From contig OZ245018.1 of the NCBI GenBank assembly GCA_965223825.1, positions 1,488,001-1,552,000 of the forward strand: a stretch of DNA of 64,000 bases, written 5' to 3'. Each line of letters starts with the position of its first letter. Positions within the stretch are counted from its first letter, which is position 1. Below the pieces are notes generated by a model that was not told the DNA's origin, made no database searches, and worked only from the letters and a program-made list of their open reading frames with translations. The translations under genes and the position numbers were made by a program. Positions 6,971-16,324 of the stretch are shown one piece after another. This DNA comes from CAJXQU01 sp965223825. GTDB lineage: Bacteria > Pseudomonadota > Gammaproteobacteria > CAJXQU01.

Positions 6971-9619
6971 GTGCCACGAACAGGGTCAAAGCAAACACTT
7001 TTTTCACGGTTGCAAGCGTTATTTATTCTGGCGTTAATCTTACTGATTAATCTCGGCGTTTGGGCTTGGTTGAATAAGGCGAACCAATCGCCGTCTTGGG
7101 ACGGCACGATTATGGGCCTGTCTTTCAATCCATATCACTCAGAAGATCATCCTGATCAGGGCATTCATCCTTCCACAGAAGATATTCAAGAAGATTTGGC
7201 GCGGTTAAAAGGAACTGCTCACGCCGTGCGAACATATAGCGTGATGAATGGCTTGGAAAAAATCCCCGCGCTAGCTGATGAAGTGGGATTGAACGTCAGC
7301 ATCGGCGCTTGGATCAGTACCGTTAATAAAACCAATGAGCAAGAATTACAGAATCTGGTCAAGCTGAGTAATAGCAAATCCAACAATATAGTCCGGGTGC
7401 TGGTGGGTAATGAAGCCATTCTTCGTGCGGATGTTAGCGTCGATGAAATGATCGGTTTGATTAAACGCGTTAAGAAATCCGTCTGGCGTCCTGTCAGTAC
7501 GGCAGAACCGTGGCATGTTTGGCTGGAAAATCCCGAATTGGTCGATGCGGTGGATTTTATCGGTGTGCATATTCTGCCGTATTGGGAAGGCATTCCAGTC
7601 GATAAGGCGGTGGATTATGTACTGATGCGCTATCGTGAATTACGTACCACTTATCCAAATAAGCAGGTTGTGATCATGGAAGTTGGCTGGCCCAGTGATG
7701 GCGCGTCACGACAAGGAGCGAAACCGTCCTTAGCTAATCAAGCCGCTTTCTTGCGTGGTTTCTTAAATGTTGCGCGTGCCGAGGAGATGACTTACTACAT
7801 TGTCGAAGCCTTTGATCAGCCGTGGAAACGACAAATTGAAGGAACTGTCGGTGCCTATTGGGGGATTTACGATGCCGAGCGAAATCCCAAATTTCCTATG
7901 CAAGGCGATGTCGATAATTTACCAGACTGGCAGCATTGGGCTGTGCTTGCGATAATTTTAGCCTTATTTCCAGCGTTATTGTTTTTAGATTTTCGCCGCA
8001 AAGTTAAGTTACCGGGCAAGTTGTTTTTTTTGAGTGTGGTAAACATTGCGGCTTTTGCTGTCGCTTGGACGATCTCTGTCGGGCTGAATCAATATCAGAG
8101 CACGTTGACAGCAACCGTTTGGGTAATCTTGATTTTGTTGCAAAGCTTCGCCTTGTTGATCTTCATGATGGAAGCGCTCGATGTCAGTGAAATTCTCTGG
8201 CAAGGCAAAGATAAGCGAGATTTCACGCCGATCAACCCACTCCCGTTTTATAAATTACCGAAAGTATCGATCCACGTGCCGATTCATAATGAGCCGCCAG
8301 AAATGGTAAAGCTAACGCTAAACGCACTAAAAAAATTGGATTACCCCAACTACGAAGTACTCGTGATCGATAACAATACAGAGGCAGATGCAACTTGGAA
8401 GCCTGTCCAAGAACATTGCAAATTGCTTGGTGAGGCGTTTCGTTTTTTCCACTTGTTTAACTGGCGTGGTTATAAAGCAGGGGCGTTGAATTATGCGCTG
8501 GGCCAAACTGCTGAAGATGCTGAAATCATCGCCGTGATTGACAGCGATTATCGTGTAGAACCGGATTGGCTAAAACGCATGGTGCCGCATTTTATGTCGA
8601 GCAAAGTCGGTTTCGTGCAAGCACCTCAAGATTACCGTGATGGTGATGAAAGCATTTTCAAATCAATGTGTTATTGGGAGTACGCCGGTTTTTTCTACAT
8701 CGGTATGGTACAACGCAATGCCGCCAATGCGATCATCCAGCACGGCACGATGACCCTGATCAGAAAATCCGCTTTGATCGACGCTGGCCTCTGGGGGGAG
8801 TGGTGTATTTGTGAAGATGCCGATCTCGGCTTGCGTCTCTATGAAAAAGGCTATGACTCCGTCTATGTCAATCACTCATTTGGCCAAGGTGTTATGCCGG
8901 ATACGTTGTCTGCATATAAATCTCAGCGTTATCGTTGGGTCTATGGTGCGATGCAGATTATGAAACAACATTGGCGTGAATTGTTATTCAATCGCGCACA
9001 AAAATTAACGACAGCACAACGTTATTATTTCACCAGTGGGTGGCTGCCGTGGATCGCAGACGGACTTTCGCTCGTGCTGATCGCCGCGAGCATGATGTTA
9101 TCGATCAATGCATTGCTGAAACCGGCGCAAGCAGAGTTTCCCGTTACGGCATTATTGCTACCTGTGATCGGATTATTTTTATTTAAACTGATCCGTGCGA
9201 TCTGGCTCTACAGCGTGAAAGTAAAATGTTCATTTAGCCAAACGATCGGATCAGCACTGGCAGGATTGAGCCTCAGTTATACTGTTGGACGGGCTGTTTG
9301 GGCGGGACTATTTACGTCCTCCATGCCGTTTATTCGCACACCAAAAATGGTCAAGGGGCGTTTGTTTAGCTCGGCATTTTCAATGATAAAAGATGAACTT
9401 TTCATTTTCCTCACACTCCTTGTAACAGCCTCGTTGATTATGCGTAATGAGGAAATTAGTGATCCGAATGCGCGTTTGTGGGCGATTATTCTAGTGGTAC
9501 AATCGCTGCCATGTCTGGCGGCGGTTATAACCGCTCTGATCAATGTCCTCTCAAACTGGCAACTGTCGAAACAAAAAGAAAACTCATCGCCGACAGCGAT
9601 TCAAATTTTGGAGAAATAA
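6971..9619 (+). CDS. GH17-GT2 fusion: membrane beta-glucan synthase/glucanosyltransferase-like protein
   Basis: An 882-residue inner-membrane protein combining two carbohydrate enzymes. After one N-terminal helix (about 12-32), residues 45-310 are a periplasmic GH17 (beta-1,3-glucanase-type) domain with the acid/base in VGNEA (E about 147) and the nucleophile signature IMEVGWPSDG (E about 237). Two helices (about 325-400) lead to a cytoplasmic processive family 2 glycosyltransferase with DSDYR (about 524-528), APQDYRD, CEDADLG and the SQRYRW box (about 651-656), then several C-terminal helices. GH17 domains on such bacterial proteins have been shown to act as beta-1,3-glucan transferases, so it probably makes and remodels a branched or cyclic beta-glucan (NdvB/NdvC-like role). 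GTG start with TAAGG just upstream. Polymer identity is inferred. Confidence 0.85.
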   Translation: MPRTGSKQTLFSRLQALFILALILLINLGVWAWLNKANQSPSWDGTIMGLSFNPYHSEDHPDQGIHPSTEDIQEDLARLKGTAHAVRTYSVMNGLEKIPALADEVGLNVSIGAWISTVNKTNEQELQNLVKLSNSKSNNIVRVLVGNEAILRADVSVDEMIGLIKRVKKSVWRPVSTAEPWHVWLENPELVDAVDFIGVHILPYWEGIPVDKAVDYVLMRYRELRTTYPNKQVVIMEVGWPSDGASRQGAKPSLANQAAFLRGFLNVARAEEMTYYIVEAFDQPWKRQIEGTVGAYWGIYDAERNPKFPMQGDVDNLPDWQHWAVLAIILALFPALLFLDFRRKVKLPGKLFFLSVVNIAAFAVAWTISVGLNQYQSTLTATVWVILILLQSFALLIFMMEALDVSEILWQGKDKRDFTPINPLPFYKLPKVSIHVPIHNEPPEMVKLTLNALKKLDYPNYEVLVIDNNTEADATWKPVQEHCKLLGEAFRFFHLFNWRGYKAGALNYALGQTAEDAEIIAVIDSDYRVEPDWLKRMVPHFMSSKVGFVQAPQDYRDGDESIFKSMCYWEYAGFFYIGMVQRNAANAIIQHGTMTLIRKSALIDAGLWGEWCICEDADLGLRLYEKGYDSVYVNHSFGQGVMPDTLSAYKSQRYRWVYGAMQIMKQHWRELLFNRAQKLTTAQRYYFTSGWLPWIADGLSLVLIAASMMLSINALLKPAQAEFPVTALLLPVIGLFLFKLIRAIWLYSVKVKCSFSQTIGSALAGLSLSYTVGRAVWAGLFTSSMPFIRTPKMVKGRLFSSAFSMIKDELFIFLTLLVTASLIMRNEEISDPNARLWAIILVVQSLPCLAAVITALINVLSNWQLSKQKENSSPTAIQILEK

Positions 9620-9691
9620 TGCGTATTTCACTTTTATTTTTATTTTTTGATAAAAAAGCAAATAAATTGAGCTGAAAACGTTAAAAGAACA

Positions 9692-10201
9692 ATGAAAATA
9701 CTATCAGACAACGCAAGAACTTGGTTCTTACTCATGTTTCTTGGCTGCGCAGGGTTAATGGGATTTGGTTTTTATCTGCAATACGTTAAAGGGTTGGATC
9801 CGTGTGTTTTGTGTATGGTTCAGCGTCTCTTTTTTGTATTAACTGGTACAGTGGCGTTGCTGGCCTTTTTGCACAACCCAGCACGGGTAGGCGTGCGCGT
9901 GTACGCATTTTTCACGGGATTGTTTGCGCTACTCGGCGCAGGCATAGCGGGTCGTCAAATCTGGCTGCAACACCTGCCACCGGATAAAGTCCCGGAGTGC
10001 GGTCCGGATCTCTTTTTTATGCTTGAAGTTTATCCGCTCACAGAAGCATTGATGACTGCGCTCAAAGGCACTGGCGATTGCGCAAAAGTGGCGTGGCGTT
10101 TTATTGGCCTGTCTATTCCAGAATGGGCGATACTAATTTTTAGCGGTATGGTGATTGTGTCACTTATTTTGCTGATCAAGCCGGGTCAACGAACGGCATA
10201 A
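9692..10201 (+). CDS. dsbB: Disulfide bond formation protein DsbB
   Basis: Inner-membrane oxidoreductase that reoxidises the periplasmic thiol oxidase DsbA and passes electrons to quinones. The 169 residues show four membrane helices, the first periplasmic pair C38-V-L-C41 and the second pair at C103 and C130 (GDC) in the other periplasmic loop, as DsbB requires. Length is typical. It begins 72 bp after the glucan synthase gene, and its end overlaps the convergent DUF255 gene by 26 bp. No dsbA is seen here. Confidence 0.95.
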   Translation: MKILSDNARTWFLLMFLGCAGLMGFGFYLQYVKGLDPCVLCMVQRLFFVLTGTVALLAFLHNPARVGVRVYAFFTGLFALLGAGIAGRQIWLQHLPPDKVPECGPDLFFMLEVYPLTEALMTALKGTGDCAKVAWRFIGLSIPEWAILIFSGMVIVSLILLIKPGQRTA

Positions 10202-12560
10202 CGAAAACTCGAACCGTTTCTGGCGGCAAGCAGGTCGTGTTGTTACAGGCCTGCATGTCCAACGCCAGTTCTAACGGACCTTCAATGCGCTGATCTATCC
10301 TTGCATGGATTACAACCTCGTTTTCATACAAAGCTAACGGTTGCGACTCAAAATCAAGCTGCTTGTTTTGCGCTGTGGGATAGGTGATCTGACTAGCGGT
10401 GCTTTCCTTAATCGTTAAGAGCCGGATCTGCGTCCCGATCAGTTCCGGGTGATTCGGATTATGCGCATTAATATGCCAACCGTCTCGTATGGAAATCGTC
10501 AGGCTTATTTGCGTCTGATCGGCACTTTCTTCGCGAGATGAAACAACCCGGATCGCACCGCGCGCCAGGTAATTGGTCGAATCCGTTTCACCATGATTGA
10601 TCTCATCAAGTTGTGCGAGCATGTAAGCATATGAACCAGGATATTGATTAATTTCACCCGCAAATGCGCTGATCACTTGATTCGCAAGTTCAGCATATTT
10701 ATGTTCGCCGGATCGTCGCCATAGTCGGCCTAAAGCACGAACGGCAACCGCATTGCTAGATGGTGTTGCGCCGTCATGGTTGCTGCTGGAATTAGAAAAT
10801 AACAAACTATCGCGGCTTAACAAAAAGCGACCACTTGCTGCATCAAGAAATAAATTTATCATTACGTCGGTGATCGATTTTGCACGATCCAACCAAAGCG
10901 GATCGGAGGTTTGATCGTAGAGTGACAACAAGGCTTCGGCGTAATGGGCGTAGTCATCTTGTTTGGCAGTAATCGAGGCTTTTTGATCGAGATTGACACG
11001 GATTAATTCGCCTTCTGACGTGCGTTGTTTTTGCCAGATTAATTCTGCAGCGTTGATAGCAGCAGTTAAATAGCGTGGTTCGTTGAGTGCGGTTGCGGCT
11101 TCAGCCAAGGCGGTGATCATCATGCCGTTCCAACTGACGATGATTTTGTCGTCGGTAAGTGGCGGGATTCGTTTTGAGCGTGTTTCCCACAAGCACTTAT
11201 GGATGCGATCAAGCGTTGTGATCAGATCCTTTACGCTTTCCCCACGTTTCTTAGCAAGATCATCTAATGGTCGTGGCAAGGCAAATATTGTTTTCCCTTC
11301 AAAATTTCCAGAAGGGCTGACATCGTAAAATTGTTTAATCCAGTCGGCATCCGTCGGATCAAGAGCAGCGTCGATCTGCTCAGGTGTCCAGACAAAAAAT
11401 AATCCTTCTTCACCCTCACTATCAGCATCAGTCGCAGAGTAAAAACCACCATCATCACGGGTCATTTCACGCAGGACATAATCAAGGATCTGACGACCTG
11501 TACGGGCATACAATGAGTTTTGATATTGACGGCTTGCCTGAATATAAATGCGCGCAAGATATGCTTGGTTATAGAGCATCTTTTCAAAATGCGGGACAAG
11601 CCATTTGTCGTCCGTTGCATAGCGATGAAATCCTCCGCCAATCTGATCATACACACCTCCACTAGCCATAACGGTCAACGTATGGTTTAAGGCAGAATGT
11701 AGCGGTTGGTTTTTCTGATCTCGTAAACCCATTTGTAAGAGCAAGGTTAAACTGGGTTCGCTCGGAAATTTCGGTGCAGTACCGAAACCGCCGTAGGTTT
11801 CGTCGTAGCGACTAAGGAGATCATCTGCGGCGCTGGCGGCTGCATGCGTGGCGATCTGGCTGACTTGATCTTTTGCTTGACCCGACTCAATGACTGCATT
11901 GCTAAGTTGAGTTGCTTGCGCGACGATTTTATCGTTCTCAGTACGCCAGAGTTCTTCGATTCGTGTGAGTAATTCCGCAAAGCTCGATGGTTGAAAATAG
12001 GTGCCGGCAAAGAACGGCCGCCCGTCTGGTAATAAGAAAGATGACATCGGCCATCCTCCTTGTCCCGTCATTAGCATAACGGCGGTCATGTAAGTTTCAT
12101 CAATGTCAGGATGTTGTTCGCGATCCACTTTGATAGAAATAAAATGCTGGTTGAGGATCGCGGCAATTTGTTCGTTCTCAAAACTTTCTTCTTCCATAAC
12201 ATGACACCAATGACAGGTGGCATAGCCGATGGATAAGAAAATGGGTTTATTGCTCTGTTTCGCTGCGGCGAACGCTTCTTTTCCCCAAGCGTACCAGTTC
12301 ACTGGATTGTGGGCATGTTGCAATAAGTAAGGTGAGTCTTCGCGGATCAGACGGTTAATATACTTCGGTAATTGCTCAATTTTATGACGCGTACGTGGTG
12401 AGTAATCCGCTCCTTTTGCGGCAAATTCGAGTTCTAGTTGTTGGCGTAATTCACTGTCGCTGAGCATAGTGGTAGCGGCTTCTGGTTGGGATACAAGCAG
12501 GCAGTTTAACAAGAACAAACAGCGTAAGAATCGGTGTAATGTTTTAATTTTCAATCTCAT
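10176..12560 (-). CDS. Exported DUF255/YyaL-type thioredoxin-fold protein with DsbD-alpha-like C-terminus
   Basis: A 794-residue protein with a probable signal peptide (hydrophobic LRCLFLLNCLLVS, cleavage near QPEAA). Residues about 75-230 are the DUF255 thioredoxin-like domain with C116-H-W-C119 and the family blocks SPYLLQHAHNPVNWY and GWPMSSFLLPDG. The middle is the alpha/alpha-barrel (six-hairpin glycosidase-like) of YyaL/SPATA20 proteins. The last ~110 residues look like the N-terminal (alpha) domain of DsbD: RDGWHINAH and the cysteine pair C772/C777 in ACNNTTCLPPETV, matching DsbD's CxxxxxCxPPE. Most YyaL proteins are cytosolic and lack this tail. A periplasmic redox role is inferred, helped by convergent overlap with dsbB. 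Substrate unknown. Confidence 0.82.
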   Translation of the reverse strand: MRLKIKTLHRFLRCLFLLNCLLVSQPEAATTMLSDSELRQQLELEFAAKGADYSPRTRHKIEQLPKYINRLIREDSPYLLQHAHNPVNWYAWGKEAFAAAKQSNKPIFLSIGYATCHWCHVMEEESFENEQIAAILNQHFISIKVDREQHPDIDETYMTAVMLMTGQGGWPMSSFLLPDGRPFFAGTYFQPSSFAELLTRIEELWRTENDKIVAQATQLSNAVIESGQAKDQVSQIATHAAASAADDLLSRYDETYGGFGTAPKFPSEPSLTLLLQMGLRDQKNQPLHSALNHTLTVMASGGVYDQIGGGFHRYATDDKWLVPHFEKMLYNQAYLARIYIQASRQYQNSLYARTGRQILDYVLREMTRDDGGFYSATDADSEGEEGLFFVWTPEQIDAALDPTDADWIKQFYDVSPSGNFEGKTIFALPRPLDDLAKKRGESVKDLITTLDRIHKCLWETRSKRIPPLTDDKIIVSWNGMMITALAEAATALNEPRYLTAAINAAELIWQKQRTSEGELIRVNLDQKASITAKQDDYAHYAEALLSLYDQTSDPLWLDRAKSITDVMINLFLDAASGRFLLSRDSLLFSNSSSNHDGATPSSNAVAVRALGRLWRRSGEHKYAELANQVISAFAGEINQYPGSYAYMLAQLDEINHGETDSTNYLARGAIRVVSSREESADQTQISLTISIRDGWHINAHNPNHPELIGTQIRLLTIKESTASQITYPTAQNKQLDFESQPLALYENEVVIHARIDQRIEGPLELALDMQACNNTTCLPPETVRVFVMPFVDPA

Positions 12561-12719
12561 TGTATAAAGCCACCAAAATCAACAACATGGAAATTATCTT
12601 CAGTTTGTATTATCTTCTCGCGAACCTGTGTAATGGATCATCAGGACGTATTTATTAACATTCGTAGAAATGGGTAAATGCATAACGAATAAATGGAATC
12701 TGAGGGGAGATGACATTCT

Positions 12720-14117
12720 ATGAATGAGAATAAAGGCGATTCAACGTCGCTCACACTAAATTTACCCAGTTTTATAGCCAGTAAATACCAACTAGATGTT
12801 TATTATAAGCATCTCACTAATACCTGCATGGGGAGCATCACTGGCGGGATATTTTTTTGTTTTATGTTGTGGCCACATTCTGATCACGCATGGTTAACGG
12901 TGTGGTTCCTGTCTTTACTTCTTGTCAGTGTTGTTCGTATGACCCTTTCATACTTTTATCAACGTCGTACTCACATTGAAGACGCCCAGCTGAACAATTG
13001 GTTATGGGGTGCCTTGATCATGACCTGCTTTGCAGCGATGTTGTGGGGGATGATCGGCTTTCATTATTCAGAAAGCCTACCGACTGGTATTCAACAATCT
13101 CTCTTGCTGTTATTGATCATCGTGGCGATTTCTTCGATTCCTGCACACGGTGCAATTTTACTTTTTTATCTAATCTCAAGTATCGGTATTCTCGCACCAA
13201 CGGCGTTTATCATGTTGTTCAACATTGGTGGTTATTCAATATTTTACGCGAGCTTATTGGTCGTGATCTGCGTGTCATTGAATCTGGTTGCGCGCTATTA
13301 CAACCGAGTAATCACGGAACAGGCAGTAGCTGAGCCGGCATTGCAGATGCGTTATAACAATCTAGAAGGCGAGCATGCAGATCTGATTGGTTTGTTTGAA
13401 GAGAAGCACCAACAAGAAACGCTGGCGAATGCGATCTACTCACGGATTATTAATACGCAAGCAGCCCCCATTACCGGTGTGACCAGTCTGATCAAACCGA
13501 TTGATGAATTCAGTGGTGATTACATTAACTGGTGTGAGGGGCCGGATGGACAACTTTCGCTGATTATTGCGGACATTACTGGGCATGGAATGCCCGCGGC
13601 GATGTGCGTGATCCCATTGGCGTCGACCTTTGGCGCGATGTGTCAAAAAGGTTTTGAACCTGGGTTTATCTTAAAAGAACTCAATAATAAATTGTCAGAA
13701 CGATTAGCAACGGAGCAATTTTGTTGTGCTAGCCTTATCGTATTTGATCGAGCTCGAAAAAATATCGCTGTCTGGAATGGTGGTATGCCGGATATGTTCA
13801 TACTTAATCAACGTGGCATCGTCAAAGAACGTATTTGCTCAACGCACCTCCCGCTTGGCATCAACCACGAAATAGATGATGTGACGTTTAGACACTTTAC
13901 GCTTGCCGACGGGGATGCTGTATTTGCCTATACCGACGGCATCATTGAAGCGCAAAATACGGAGCGACAAATCTTCGGGCTAGAACGATTACTTTTTAGC
14001 CTTTCACACAACGCACAAAATGCCAGTTTGATCACGAGCATCATGCAAGAGGTTGAAGCGCATGTGGGTGGTGCACCACAACATGATGACATCGGCATGT
14101 TGCACGTTCGTTTTTAA
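12720..14117 (+). CDS. Membrane-bound SpoIIE/RsbU-type PP2C phosphatase
   Basis: A 465-residue protein with five or six N-terminal membrane helices (residues about 35-210), a short coiled linker (NNLEGEHADLIGLFEEKHQQ), and a C-terminal serine/threonine phosphatase of the SpoIIE/RsbU type. Metal-binding aspartates are visible in EFSGDYINW, LIIADITGHGMPAAM, FAYTDGIIEAQN and HDDIGML. Such enzymes usually dephosphorylate an anti-sigma-factor antagonist (STAS protein), linking a membrane signal to a partner-switching system. No STAS or anti-sigma kinase gene lies beside it. The start at 12720 follows a GAGGGGA ribosome-binding site. Signal and target are unknown. Confidence 0.88.
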   Translation: MNENKGDSTSLTLNLPSFIASKYQLDVYYKHLTNTCMGSITGGIFFCFMLWPHSDHAWLTVWFLSLLLVSVVRMTLSYFYQRRTHIEDAQLNNWLWGALIMTCFAAMLWGMIGFHYSESLPTGIQQSLLLLLIIVAISSIPAHGAILLFYLISSIGILAPTAFIMLFNIGGYSIFYASLLVVICVSLNLVARYYNRVITEQAVAEPALQMRYNNLEGEHADLIGLFEEKHQQETLANAIYSRIINTQAAPITGVTSLIKPIDEFSGDYINWCEGPDGQLSLIIADITGHGMPAAMCVIPLASTFGAMCQKGFEPGFILKELNNKLSERLATEQFCCASLIVFDRARKNIAVWNGGMPDMFILNQRGIVKERICSTHLPLGINHEIDDVTFRHFTLADGDAVFAYTDGIIEAQNTERQIFGLERLLFSLSHNAQNASLITSIMQEVEAHVGGAPQHDDIGMLHVRF

Positions 14118-14141
14118 GTGGAAGAATCTAGCTTAAGTGGG

Positions 14142-14603
14142 TTAATCGGATCGTAATTGATCAAGAATCTCAACAGGAAGTTTCACCGGGCGTAATCGAC
14201 TAGCACTCACACAGACAATTTTCACATCGGCAGTGTTGATGAGGTCAATGCATTCATTCTGATCATTTAAACGATGAATTTTTTGCTGGAAGTGAAATTG
14301 TGATCGTTTGATCTGATCAACCTCAGCCGTCACATGCAGTTGGTCGTCATAACGCGCAGCATGTACATATTCCAATTGCATTGATCGCACAACAAACATG
14401 ATGTCGTTATCTTGCATCAGCTCAGATTGCTTAAAGCCCGCTGCACGTAAGTATTCAGTGCGCGCCCGTTCGTAGTATTTCAAATAGTTACTGTGGTAGA
14501 CCACACCCATCGTGTCGACATCTTCATGGTAGACACGCACCGTCCAAAAGAAAGGTGCGCTGCGTTGGGATGTGGTGATGTTGGTTAAATCGAGATCAGA
14601 CAT
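14142..14603 (-). CDS. ybgC: YbgC/4HBT-family acyl-CoA thioesterase
   Basis: A hotdog-fold thioesterase hydrolysing short acyl-CoA or acyl-ACP esters; YbgC is the Tol-Pal-associated member. The diagnostic motif is YHEDVDTMGVVYHSNYL followed by KYYERARTE, with the catalytic Asp. I start it at the ATG at 14603 (MSDLDLTN, 153 residues), whose first bases overlap the last 8 bp of epmB and suggest translational coupling. An upstream ATG at 14651 would add 16 polar residues inside epmB. Unlike E. coli, it is not beside tolQRA here, so the specific YbgC name is less certain than the family. Confidence 0.82.
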   Translation of the reverse strand: MSDLDLTNITTSQRSAPFFWTVRVYHEDVDTMGVVYHSNYLKYYERARTEYLRAAGFKQSELMQDNDIMFVVRSMQLEYVHAARYDDQLHVTAEVDQIKRSQFHFQQKIHRLNDQNECIDLINTADVKIVCVSASRLRPVKLPVEILDQLRSD

Positions 14604-15636
14604 GTGTTGATAATTTCTCGTGTAATGGCGTTTTCGATGGTTCTCCGGCAATTTCTTTGACTAATTGTGGGACAAGATAACCTGGAAGTTTTGATCGGAC
14701 TTGCGCCATTAATGTGATCGCTTCACTCGCAGAAACATCAAAATGCGCCGCACCTTGAACGGGATCGAGCAGGTGCAAATAATAAGGTTGCACGTTTATC
14801 TCAAATAACCGTTCGCTGAGATCAATTAATGCATCGGTGTGATCATTAATCCCGCGTAATAAAACCGACTGATTCAGTAATGTCACCTTATTCTCATGCA
14901 ATGTTAAACAGGCGGCTTCCACTTCTGCGCTCAGTTCATTTACATGGTTAGCGTGAATCACCATGACGACTTTTAATGTTGTGTGGTGTAATAAAGCGAG
15001 TAATTCCTCTGTGATCCGTGACGGTAAAACCACCGGAAGTCGAGTGTGAATGCGAACTCGTTTCACATGCTGAATCTGGCTTATCGCCGTAAATAACGCG
15101 GTAAGTTTGCGATCATCTAAGGAAAGTGGATCGCCGCCACTGAGGAGAACTTCGTGAATACTCTCATCGTTTCGAATGTACTCTAGCGCATCAAACCAAG
15201 CGTTCGGTTTCGGGTTGGATTCGTTATAAGGAAAATGTCGGCGGAAGCAATAACGACAATGCACTGCGCAAGCACCCGTGGTGACGAGCAGGGCGCGGCC
15301 GTGATATTTATGCAGCACACCGGGGACAACTTCTGCGGCTTTGTCCGAAACAGGATCAAGCTGGTAATTTTCCAGTACAACACGCTCTTTTGACTGCGGC
15401 AAAACCTGCAATAGCAGCGGGTCATTCGCATCACCTTTTTTCATGTTGCGAACGAAAGCACGCGGTACGCGCAAACGAAAGTCCGGCATAGCGTCGAGCT
15501 GATGTGCCAGATCGGATTGTTCAAGCTGTAGCTCGCGAAGTAACTCTAATGGTTGAGTGATCGCATTGGCCAGTTCCTTTTTCCAATTTTCTTGCTGAAA
15601 AACGGGTTCTGTTCGGGGTATCATAGCGTCCTTCAT
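14596..15636 (-). CDS. epmB: EF-P (R)-beta-lysylation protein EpmB (lysine 2,3-aminomutase family)
   Basis: A radical-SAM, PLP-dependent enzyme that converts L-alpha-lysine to (R)-beta-lysine for attachment to elongation factor P. The 346 residues show the radical-SAM cysteine motif C-AVH-C-RY-C (CxxxCxxC), the VLLSGGDPL block and the PYYLHLLDPVQGAAHF lysine aminomutase region. It is divergent from efp with about 20 bp between starts, so the enzyme and its target share a control region, and epmA follows efp. A shorter start (MIPRTEP, 15624) is possible. Confidence 0.96.
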   Translation of the reverse strand: MKDAMIPRTEPVFQQENWKKELANAITQPLELLRELQLEQSDLAHQLDAMPDFRLRVPRAFVRNMKKGDANDPLLLQVLPQSKERVVLENYQLDPVSDKAAEVVPGVLHKYHGRALLVTTGACAVHCRYCFRRHFPYNESNPKPNAWFDALEYIRNDESIHEVLLSGGDPLSLDDRKLTALFTAISQIQHVKRVRIHTRLPVVLPSRITEELLALLHHTTLKVVMVIHANHVNELSAEVEAACLTLHENKVTLLNQSVLLRGINDHTDALIDLSERLFEINVQPYYLHLLDPVQGAAHFDVSASEAITLMAQVRSKLPGYLVPQLVKEIAGEPSKTPLHEKLSTHV

Positions 15637-15657
15637 TCGCAGAGATTACCAAAAAAC

Positions 15658-16227
15658 ATGGCTAAATACGCAACTAACCAATTCAAAAATGGACTGAAGC
15701 TGATGATCGACGGTGATCCGTACACCATTGTCGAGAATGAAATCGTGAAGCCCGGAAAAGGCCAGGCGTTTAACCGCGTTAAAATTCGTAATTTGAAAAC
15801 TGGTCGCGTGATTGAACGCACATACAAGTCAGGTGAATCGGTAGAAGCCGCAGATGTGATGGATGTCACTCTTGAATTTCTCTATAGCGATGGCGAGTAC
15901 TGGCACTTCATGGATCCGAAAAGTTTTGAGCAAATTCAGGCGAGTGAAGCAGCAATGGTCGACGCTGCGCAATGGCTAAAGGGACAGGAAGTGTGCGAAG
16001 TGACGCTATGGAATGGTGAGCCATTGTCGGTTTCTGCGCCGAACTTTGTTGAGTTGCAGATTACTGAAACGGATCCCGGCGTTCGCGGCGACACCGCTAC
16101 TGGTGGCAGCAAACCAGCAATTCTGGAAACAGGTGCGACCGTTCGTGTACCGTTATTTGTTGATCAGGACGAAGTGATTCGCGTCGATACACGGACTGGC
16201 GAGTACGCTTCGCGCGCTAAAGAATAA
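15658..16227 (+). CDS. efp: Elongation factor P
   Basis: EF-P binds between the P and E sites of the ribosome and relieves stalling at polyproline motifs. I start it at the ATG at 15658 (MAKYATNQFKNG), giving 189 residues, the family length; the longer frame upstream lies opposite epmB and is not protein-like. The site of beta-lysylation is present as K34 in VKPGKGQAF, the KPGKG loop that EpmA recognises. Flanked by epmB and epmA, so the core modification set is together; epmC (hydroxylase) is not seen. Confidence 0.98.
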   Translation: MAKYATNQFKNGLKLMIDGDPYTIVENEIVKPGKGQAFNRVKIRNLKTGRVIERTYKSGESVEAADVMDVTLEFLYSDGEYWHFMDPKSFEQIQASEAAMVDAAQWLKGQEVCEVTLWNGEPLSVSAPNFVELQITETDPGVRGDTATGGSKPAILETGATVRVPLFVDQDEVIRVDTRTGEYASRAKE

Positions 16228-16324
16228 ACCTTTTTTACTGTTTAGGTCAGCTTGTCCTTTCTTCGTGGTGTCGTCTTGCTGATCATGCGGATGACACCAA
16301 GTCAATTTCTGTTGAAATTATCCA

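Noticed and set aside
15553..15657. N-terminal extension of EF-P from an upstream start at 15553
   Set aside because: The extra residues lie antisense to epmB and are not EF-P-like; the family N-terminus MAKY begins at 15658.
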